From: Oscillospiraceae bacterium
Lineage (GTDB): Bacteria > Bacillota > Clostridia > Oscillospirales > Ruminococcaceae
Reading direction: 5' to 3'
Length of the DNA: 5,132 nt
Assembly: GCA_029005335.1 (NCBI GenBank)
Contig: JAQXFT010000207.1
Span: 1-5,132, forward strand
The first letter of the stretch is position 1. Every line of letters begins with the position of its first letter. Of the stretch, positions 1 through 4,162 are shown in pieces. The notes beneath the pieces were generated by a model. That model saw only the letters and a program-made list of their open reading frames with translations, was not told where the DNA came from and did no database searches. The translations under genes were made by a program, and so were the position numbers.

Positions 1-343
1 TTCCCTTGCCCTTTATATCTATCGAATCATTTTTTAATATTATCTGATTTTCAGCTGAATATATGGGATTGAGGTCGTTTTCGGAGAATATATCTGTAAG
101 ATTACATTCATATCCGGAAGAATTTACCGAAAGCTGTACAGCTTCGGGAGCTGTTTCAGATGATTTTTCATCTTCTGATGAATCCTCTGAAGATTTTTCA
201 TCTGTTGTAGTTGTTATTGATGTTTCTGTTGTTGTCTGAATAATTTCTGAAGATTCTGAACTGTTTCCACTATCCGAACAGCCTGAAGCCAGAACTGAAA
301 AAATCATAGCCGATGCAAAAAAGTTTTTATAGTTATTGTTCAT
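1..343 (-). CDS. Surface lipoprotein, N-terminal part (runs off left edge)
   Basis: The ORF begins at the ATG complementary to 341-343 and stays open for 114 codons to the window edge, so the C-terminus is missing. Residues 1-21 form a signal peptide: Asn/Lys-rich start, hydrophobic core at about 8-19, then ALASGC-type lipobox residues A19-S20-G21 before Cys22, the predicted lipidation site. Residues 23-66 are a low-complexity linker of Ser, Thr, Glu and Asp, typical of Gram-positive lipoproteins that hold a domain away from the membrane. From about residue 69 a folded domain begins; the stretch at 98-114 (ENQIILKNDSIDIKGKG) resembles the entry strand of the Cthe_2159-like carbohydrate-binding beta-helix family common in Ruminococcus, but too little is present to be sure. 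A weak Shine-Dalgarno (GGTGAT) lies a few bases before the start. It is transcribed divergently from corA. Confidence 0.8.
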   Translation of the reverse strand, partial: MNNNYKNFFASAMIFSVLASGCSDSGNSSESSEIIQTTTETSITTTTDEKSSEDSSEDEKSSETAPEAVQLSVNSSGYECNLTDIFSENDLNPIYSAENQIILKNDSIDIKGKG

Positions 344-394
344 AATATCACCGATTTCCTGTAAAAATTTTCCCCGTCGGTTTTCTTTAATCTG

Positions 395-422
395 ATTATA
401 ATATAAACCATTATTATGAAAA
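395..422 (-). promoter_or_regulatory. Probable sigma-A promoter of the lipoprotein gene
   Basis: Reading the minus strand, a perfect -10 box TATAAT (complement of 395-400) is preceded by TTTTCA (complement of 417-422; 4 of 6 match TTGACA) with a 16-base spacer. The predicted start leaves an untranslated leader of about 45 bases before the lipoprotein ATG. Confidence 0.6.
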
Positions 423-443
423 TTCTGTGACAGACTAATATAA

Positions 444-479
444 AAAATCAAAAATTTCTGAGAATAATTTTTTGATTTT
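444..479. repeat. AT-rich inverted repeat between divergent promoters
   Basis: The arms 444-457 and 466-479 pair over 14 positions with one mismatch (455/468) around an 8-base spacer. The core of each arm is AAAATCAAAAA and its complement. It lies between the lipoprotein -35 box (417-422) and the corA -35 box (493-498). There is no free T tract after it, so it does not look like a terminator. It could be an operator, or chance symmetry in AT-rich DNA. Confidence 0.5.
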
Positions 480-492
480 ACCTGAATTTTAC

Positions 493-521
493 TTGTAAAA
501 AAGTATATTTTCTGATATAAT
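493..521 (+). promoter_or_regulatory. Sigma-A promoter of the leader-corA unit
   Basis: The -35 box TTGTAA (493-498; 4 of 6) and a perfect -10 box TATAAT (516-521) are separated by 17 bases. Transcription would start near 528, giving a leader of about 120 nt before corA that contains the small leader ORF and the hairpins described separately. Confidence 0.75.
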
Positions 522-556
522 AAGTATATGTTGAAATTTCAGGAGGTGTATTTTAT

Positions 557-595
557 ATGAATCCCGACCCCTGTGGGCATACGGAAAAATCTTGA
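557..595 (+). CDS. Putative 12-aa leader peptide MNPDPCGHTEKS upstream of corA
   Basis: A 12-codon ORF (ATG 557-559, TGA 593-595) encodes MNPDPCGHTEKS. Its Shine-Dalgarno AGGAGG (541-546) is a full consensus with a 10-base spacing, better than that of several full-length genes in the window, which argues that it is translated. It begins about 29 nt after the predicted transcription start and ends 55 nt before corA. The start Met-Asn-Pro-Asp-Pro closely resembles Met-Glu-Pro-Asp-Pro of the enterobacterial MgtL leader (known: alternating Pro and acidic residues near the N-terminus destabilise the ribosome, more so at low Mg2+, which raises mgtA expression). The link to a Mg2+-type transporter supports the analogy; that the peptide itself senses Mg2+ here is inference. 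Codons 3-10 can also fold as a hairpin (CCG 564-566 with CGG 582-584, CCC 569-571 with GGG 575-577). Confidence 0.65.
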   Translation: MNPDPCGHTEKS

Positions 596-602
596 GAGCC
601 AA

Positions 603-631
603 GGCGGAAGTGATTGATATTTCTTTTCGCC
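603..631 (+). promoter_or_regulatory. Alternative (anti-sequestering) helix in the corA leader
   Basis: GGCGGAAG at 603-610 can pair with TTTTCGCC at 624-631 over 8 base pairs (three of them G-U) with a 13-base loop. The 624-631 arm is the same one that otherwise masks the corA ribosome binding site, so the two helices exclude each other. Segment 603-610 starts only 8 bases after the leader stop codon, within or close to the footprint of a ribosome finishing the leader. A ribosome there would block this helix and favour the masking one. Pairing is seen in the sequence; the regulatory role is inferred. Confidence 0.45.
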
Positions 632-645
632 GTCGGCGAAAGGAG
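621..645 (+). promoter_or_regulatory. Hairpin sequestering the corA Shine-Dalgarno
   Basis: The arms 621-631 and 635-645 pair over up to 11 base pairs (two G-U wobbles at 621/645 and 624/642) with a 3-base loop GTC. The core CTTTTCGCC / GGCGAAAGG is strong. The 3' arm contains the entire corA Shine-Dalgarno AAAGGAG (639-645), which sits 5 bases before the ATG at 651. When folded it should strongly lower corA translation. It is not an intrinsic terminator, because no T tract follows. Confidence 0.7.
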
Positions 646-650
646 TAATT

Positions 651-1577
651 ATGATAAAATTCTATAAAACCTTTGAAAACAGAATAAGAGAGCTTGATTC
701 TCCGGTGTCGGGGTGTTGGGTTTCGGTTACAGACCCCAGCCCTCAGGAGATAAAGGAGCTTATTGATGACTATGGCCTCGACAGCGGATTTGTCAGGTCA
801 TCACTTGATGATGAGGAAACATCTCGTATAGAGCGTGAGGATAATCAGACTCTTATAATAGTCGATTCACCTGTATCAGAAGTTGATGAGGAAAAAACAC
901 TTCTTTTCTATACAATCCCAATCGGTATTATAATTACTGAAAACTATGTATTTACAATATCAGTAAAGGACAGCCGTATTATTGAAGAGGCTACCGGAGG
1001 AGTTATAAAAAATCTGAGTACAAATCTGAAAACAAGATTTGTGTTACAGCTTCTTTTAAGAATTATAACACTTTTCCTTATATATCTTAAACAGATTGAC
1101 AAGATTTCATCAAGGGCAGAGCAGGAGCTTCATGACGCTATGAAAAATAAACTTATAATGCAGCTGCTTGAGCTTGAAAAATCACTTGTATATTTTTCCA
1201 CGTCACTTAAAGCCAATGAAGTTACCATTGAAAAAATCTACAGAGGAAGAGTTATTAAATTATATGATGAAGACCAGGATTTGCTTGAGGACGTTCTGAT
1301 TGAAATAAAGCAGGCTATAGATATGTCAAATATATATTCCAGTATTCTCTCCAGCATGATGGACGCCTTTTCATCAGTAATATCAAATAATCTTAACTTC
1401 GTAATGTGGAGACTTACTGTTATAACAGTTATAATGGCAATTCCTACTATGGTTTACAGCTTCTATGGTATGAATACAGAAGGACTTCCTATGGCGGTAA
1501 CATGGTTTCCAAGCCTTTTGTCAATAGTCCTTACTCTTATAGTAGCGTTTCTTTTACTTAAAATGAAAAAAAAATAG
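651..1577 (+). CDS. corA: CorA-family divalent cation (Mg2+) transporter
   Basis: A 308-residue protein, close to the usual 310-320 for bacterial CorA. The family forms homopentameric inner-membrane channels for Mg2+ (some members carry Co2+ or Ni2+). Residues 1 to about 240 form the cytoplasmic funnel with long acidic helices. TM1 spans about 253-272 and ends in Tyr272 followed by the selectivity signature Gly-Met-Asn at 273-275; TM2 spans about 285-304 and is followed by a basic tail MKKK, which fits the family topology. The periplasmic loop reads TEGLP rather than the classical FE-MPE, so it keeps one acidic residue and the Pro but is shorter than in Thermotoga CorA. The start at 651 is set by AAAGGAG five bases upstream. 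That site lies within a hairpin, and a leader ORF precedes it, so translation is probably regulated. Mg2+ is the likely substrate, but the sequence cannot exclude another divalent ion or efflux. Confidence 0.93.
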   Translation: MIKFYKTFENRIRELDSPVSGCWVSVTDPSPQEIKELIDDYGLDSGFVRSSLDDEETSRIEREDNQTLIIVDSPVSEVDEEKTLLFYTIPIGIIITENYVFTISVKDSRIIEEATGGVIKNLSTNLKTRFVLQLLLRIITLFLIYLKQIDKISSRAEQELHDAMKNKLIMQLLELEKSLVYFSTSLKANEVTIEKIYRGRVIKLYDEDQDLLEDVLIEIKQAIDMSNIYSSILSSMMDAFSSVISNNLNFVMWRLTVITVIMAIPTMVYSFYGMNTEGLPMAVTWFPSLLSIVLTLIVAFLLLKMKKK

Positions 1578-1611
1578 TCCGTCAATATAACTGAATACGG
1601 GCTTTTATTAT
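1577..1611 (+). terminator. Weak rho-independent terminator after corA
   Basis: GTCCGT (1577-1582) pairs with ACGGGC (1597-1602), with one G-U pair and a 14-base loop, followed by TTTTATTATT. The stem is short, so it may be leaky, but the next gene has its own promoter. Confidence 0.45.
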
Positions 1612-1663
1612 TGTGCATAATGCAGAAAAATTATACATATTATAAATATCTTTCAAAAATATA

Positions 1664-1691
1664 TTGATTTTTATAGAGAATATGTTATAAT
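1664..1691 (+). promoter_or_regulatory. Sigma-A promoter of the cytidylate-kinase-like gene
   Basis: TTGATT (1664-1669; 4 of 6 match the -35 consensus) and a perfect TATAAT (1686-1691) are separated by 16 bases. The start would fall near 1698, leaving about 31 bases before the ATG at 1729. Confidence 0.65.
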
Positions 1692-1728
1692 AATATCAGA
1701 GAATTAGTTTGCGGGGGATAACATTAAA

Positions 1729-2346
1729 ATGAAAAAGAGAATTATTACTATTGAAAGACAGTACGGAAGCGGTGGAAGTATTATCGGAAAGCTTGTTGCT
1801 GACAGGCTTGCCATTCCTTGCTATAACCGCCAGATACTTGAAATGACTGCACAAAAATGCGGTCTTCCTCTCGAATCCCTTGAAAATGCCGAGGAAAAAG
1901 TTCCGACAAGCTTCCTGTATTCGCTTCTCCTTGCATCAAATGTAAATAAATCATATGAGGATAATCTGCCTCTTTCAGATAAAGTATTTATCATGGAAAG
2001 CGATATAATAAGAAATCTTGCTAAACAAGAGGAAAGTTTCGTACTCGTCGGAAGATGCGGAAACTATATACTCGAAAATGAAGGCTGCTTCAGAGTCTTT
2101 ATATACGGTAACAAGGAAAAACGTATAAAACGTGCAATAGAAGATTATGGAATAAGCCCCGAAAAGGCTGAAACATTTCTCAGAAAATCCGATAAACGCC
2201 GTGAAACTTTTTATAATTCCAATTCCGGAAGAGTATGGCACGACAAAGAACAGTATGAGCTTTGTCTCAACAGTTCCGAGCTTGGCGATGAGCTTTGTGC
2301 AGATATTATAGTTGATACCTTTAAAAAGCTCAACAGCCTGAAATAA
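1729..2346 (+). CDS. Cytidylate kinase-like family P-loop protein
   Basis: A 205-residue protein of the Cytidylate_kin2 family, a P-loop kinase branch related to, but distinct from, the housekeeping cytidylate kinase Cmk. The N-terminal strand ITIERQYGSGG (6-16) followed by Ser-Ile-Ile-Gly20-Lys21 is the family's nucleotide-binding loop. YNRQIL (32-37) matches the usual Tyr-Asp-Arg-Glu segment after it. VGRCGNYIL (107-115) and the basic, lid-like segment KSDKRRETFY (153-162), then Trp170 and YELCLNSS (176-183), are the other conserved blocks. Family members probably phosphorylate a small nucleotide-like substrate, but the substrate is not established, so CMP should not be assumed. The start follows an unusual G-only ribosome site (GGGGGA, 1713-1718; 10 bases before ATG). 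It is a single-gene unit, with its own promoter and a strong terminator. Confidence 0.9.
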   Translation: MKKRIITIERQYGSGGSIIGKLVADRLAIPCYNRQILEMTAQKCGLPLESLENAEEKVPTSFLYSLLLASNVNKSYEDNLPLSDKVFIMESDIIRNLAKQEESFVLVGRCGNYILENEGCFRVFIYGNKEKRIKRAIEDYGISPEKAETFLRKSDKRRETFYNSNSGRVWHDKEQYELCLNSSELGDELCADIIVDTFKKLNSLK

Positions 2347-2390
2347 ATTATCATGAAACTTTCTAATTTTATATCTTTTATCTCTCTTTA

Positions 2391-2434
2391 ATGATACCTG
2401 TCCGGCTGTGAAGCCATGCAGGTATCGTTTTTTT
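2391..2434 (+). terminator. Strong rho-independent terminator
   Basis: GATACCTG (2393-2400) pairs perfectly with CAGGTATC (2419-2426). An upper stem GGCT/AGCC (2404-2407 with 2412-2415) is capped by a GTGA tetraloop of the stable GNRA class. A seven-T run follows at 2428-2434. It closes the cytidylate-kinase-like unit. Confidence 0.9.
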
Positions 2435-2493
2435 ATGCATAAAATTTCGCCGTTGAGGAAAAATAAACATAAAATCAAAGTGGGGGAATTTAA

Positions 2494-3186
2494 GTGAGTA
2501 TAGTTCTTATACGTGCGGCGATATTATATATTACAGTTGTATTTGCAGTAAGACTTATGGGAAAACGTCAGCTCGGAGAGCTTCAGCCGTCAGAGCTTGT
2601 CATAACAATTCTTGTATCAAATATAGCAACACTTGTGCTTGAGGATTTGAATATACCTCTTGCGGTCGGAGTAGCTCCGGTACTTGCACTCGTATGCTTT
2701 GAAGTTATAATGTCATGGGTAACTCTGAAATTTCCGAAAGTACGCTGTATAGTATCCGGCAGACCCAAAATTATAATAAGCGACGGAAAGCTCGACCGTG
2801 AAGTTATGAAATCCCTGCGTTATTCTGTTGATGACCTTATGACTTCATTGAGAGGAAATGATATATTTTCTCTGGAGGAGGTTCAATATGCCATAGTTGA
2901 AACTACGGGAAGCCTTTCCGTAATGAAAAAGCCGGAATATGATACTCCGGCAAGAAAAGACCTTAATCTTAATCCGAAAGCTGTTGACCCTCCGCAGGTA
3001 ATTATCGCAGACGGAAAATTGCTTGAAAAGGCTCTTGAAACCATGAACCTGACAAAATACTGGCTTGACCGTATTCTTAAAAAGAAACAAATCAGAGTTA
3101 AGGATATATTCATAATGACTGCCGACAGAACCGGAAAATACTATATAGTTGAAAACAATCACACCGGAAGGGAGAATCCCAGATAA
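2494..3186 (+). CDS. DUF421 (YetF-like) membrane protein
   Basis: A 230-residue member of the DUF421/YetF family. Three hydrophobic segments occupy about 3-20, 34-50 and 56-78; the rest is a soluble domain. The hallmark MGKRQLGELQPSELVI lies between the first two segments (22-37), followed by VSNIA. The soluble part holds the family's GRPKIIISDGKL (89-100), the LRGNDIFSLEEVQYAIVET region (119-137) and a second VIIADGKL-type strand (169-176), consistent with two similar small subdomains. The biochemical function is unknown. The start is GTG at 2494, chosen because it begins the conserved first membrane segment and follows GGGGGA (2482-2487) by 6 bases. I could not find a convincing promoter in the 60 bases upstream. 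It is followed one base after its stop by a DUF4363 gene, a pairing known from other Clostridia. Confidence 0.92.
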   Translation: MSIVLIRAAILYITVVFAVRLMGKRQLGELQPSELVITILVSNIATLVLEDLNIPLAVGVAPVLALVCFEVIMSWVTLKFPKVRCIVSGRPKIIISDGKLDREVMKSLRYSVDDLMTSLRGNDIFSLEEVQYAIVETTGSLSVMKKPEYDTPARKDLNLNPKAVDPPQVIIADGKLLEKALETMNLTKYWLDRILKKKQIRVKDIFIMTADRTGKYYIVENNHTGRENPR

Positions 3187-3187
3187 T

Positions 3188-3559
3188 ATGAAAAGAGTAA
3201 TAATAAGTATAAGTATTCTCACCGCAATGGTATCTCTTGGAATATTTTTCAATATCAGAATATCAGTCAGGTGCAATGAGCTTATAGAGCTTACAGAGCT
3301 TATTCAGGAAAATATTGAAAATAAGTCAGAGGCTCTTGAATATGCCGGACAGTTTGATTCTGAATGGGAATCCTTTCATAATGAGTCGATATTTATAATA
3401 AGGGGAGACAGGCTTTCAGAAATTGAAAACTGCTATATAAGAATAATTCCGCTTATTGAAACTGATAATGATGAGCTTTCCGCAGAGCTTGCCGAGCTTA
3501 AAAACATACTGATTCACACAAAGGCAAGTGAGATTCCGAATATATATAATATATTTTAA
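3188..3559 (+). CDS. DUF4363 family protein, partner of the DUF421 gene
   Basis: A 123-residue protein with one N-terminal membrane segment (about 4-24) and a helical, acidic domain outside it, ending in NIYNIF. The Trp60 context (FDSEWESF) and a helix with repeated Glu/Leu (94-106) fit the DUF4363 family, whose role is unknown. The start at 3188 is preferred: it lies one base after the upstream stop codon, places the membrane segment at the N-terminus, and has AAGGGAG (3168-3174) upstream, though the 13-base spacing is long. A longer reading from 3149 would add 13 hydrophilic residues in front of the membrane helix and overlap the DUF421 gene; I consider it unlikely. The short gap suggests translational coupling with the DUF421 gene and that the two products act together at the membrane. 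Confidence 0.82.
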   Translation: MKRVIISISILTAMVSLGIFFNIRISVRCNELIELTELIQENIENKSEALEYAGQFDSEWESFHNESIFIIRGDRLSEIENCYIRIIPLIETDNDELSAELAELKNILIHTKASEIPNIYNIF

Positions 3560-3589
3560 GGGCAGATAATTTAAAATCTGCCCTTTTTT
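3560..3589 (+). terminator. Terminator between convergent genes
   Basis: GGGCAGAT (3560-3567) pairs perfectly with ATCTGCCC (3576-3583) around an 8-base AT loop, followed by six T at 3584-3589. It starts right after the DUF4363 stop codon and its T tract touches the stop codon of the opposing Nudix gene (3589-3591). In the minus direction the same stem is followed only by TTAAAATAT, so termination of the Nudix transcript there is probably weaker. Confidence 0.88.
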
Positions 3590-4002
3590 CAGTGTTTGTT
3601 TTTTATGGCTGTTTTAGCCTTTGCAACTATTGTCTTATCGTTTTCATATGTGAGAAGATTTGTAGCGTGGGCGATATCCACCCATCTTATTTCAGCGATT
3701 TCGTCCTCCTGAGGCGAAAAATTTACATTTTTAGCCTTTGCAAGAAAATATACAACAACCTTCAGGGTATCCCGTCTGGGAGAATATGTCACAGTTTCAC
3801 GGAACGTCGGGTCTATTATGACATCTATGGAAGTTTCTTCTTTTATTTCACGTCTGGCGGTCTGAATTTCGGTTTCATTATTCTCAACGTGTCCCTTAGG
3901 AAACGACCAGTGACCGCTGTTGATATGCTTTATCAGAAGTATTTCAATATTTCCGTGAAATCTTCTGTATACTATAGCACCGCATGATTTTTCATGAAGC
4001 AT
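3589..4002 (-). CDS. Nudix hydrolase, diadenosine tetraphosphatase type
   Basis: A 137-residue protein, the usual length for single-domain Nudix enzymes. The Nudix box spans 37-59: Gly37, five residues, Glu43, seven residues, Arg51-Glu52, then Glu55-Glu56, which are the Mg2+-binding catalytic residues. The family's Gly near the end is Ser58 here, a mild deviation. The lead-in EKSCGAIVYRR (4-14) and KHINSGHWSFPKGH (25-38), with FRETVTYSP and VVYFLA further on, match the bacterial/NUDT2-like bis(5'-nucleosyl)-tetraphosphatase group, which cleaves alarmone-like Ap4A to ATP and AMP. Substrate assignment is by similarity only. The start ATG (complement of 4000-4002) follows AAAGGAG (complement of 4009-4015) by 6 bases. 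It has its own near-consensus promoter. Confidence 0.92.
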   Translation of the reverse strand: MLHEKSCGAIVYRRFHGNIEILLIKHINSGHWSFPKGHVENNETEIQTARREIKEETSIDVIIDPTFRETVTYSPRRDTLKVVVYFLAKAKNVNFSPQEDEIAEIRWVDIAHATNLLTYENDKTIVAKAKTAIKNKH

Positions 4003-4044
4003 ATTTTACTCCTTTCATATCAAATAATAATTATCATCAGCAGT

Positions 4045-4073
4045 ATTATATCATATTTTGTTTAATTTGTCCA
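4045..4073 (-). promoter_or_regulatory. Sigma-A promoter of the Nudix gene
   Basis: On the minus strand TGGACA (complement of 4068-4073; 5 of 6 match) and a perfect TATAAT (complement of 4045-4050) are 17 bases apart. This is the best promoter in the window. It leaves about 35 bases of leader before the ATG. Confidence 0.82.
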
Positions 4074-4119
4074 TAACTTTTTTAATTTTATTTGCTGTGA
4101 CGGTTTTTATCAGACGATG

Positions 4120-4146
4120 AAAAAAGCCCGCCGGTGAACGGCGGGC
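4120..4146 (-). terminator. GC-rich rho-independent terminator of the PEP carboxykinase gene
   Basis: On the minus strand GCCCGCCG pairs perfectly with CGGCGGGC (4139-4146 and 4126-4133) around a 5-base loop, followed by six T (complement of 4120-4125). It begins 17 bases after the PEP carboxykinase stop codon and separates that gene from the Nudix promoter. Confidence 0.93.
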
Positions 4147-4162
4147 GAGGGAAAATCACAGA

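Noticed and set aside
528..650. M-box (ykoK) or yybP-ykoY riboswitch in the corA leader
   Set aside because: The leader is about 120 nt, shorter than an M-box, and I could not recognise the conserved blocks of either class. An Rfam search would settle this.
2453..2475. Promoter for the DUF421 gene from TTGAGG and TAAAAT
   Set aside because: The spacer is only 11 bases, too short for sigma-A; no better pair was found between the terminator and the GTG start.
1975..2478. Long minus-strand reading frame of 167 codons across the kinase-like gene
   Set aside because: It is antisense to a well-supported P-loop gene, has no family features, and spans the terminator and spacer; it is a shadow frame.
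3149..3187. Upstream start for the DUF4363 gene that overlaps the DUF421 gene
   Set aside because: The added 13 residues are hydrophilic and would push the membrane helix away from the N-terminus; the ATG at 3188 fits the family and operon spacing better.
2845..3276. Minus-strand reading frame of 143 codons opposite the DUF421 and DUF4363 genes
   Set aside because: It overlaps two conserved coding genes on the other strand, has no recognisable domain and no convincing ribosome site.
3592..3987. Plus-strand reading frame of 131 codons opposite the Nudix gene
   Set aside because: The minus strand carries a clear Nudix box, promoter and ribosome site; the plus frame is Cys/Tyr/Phe-rich noise.
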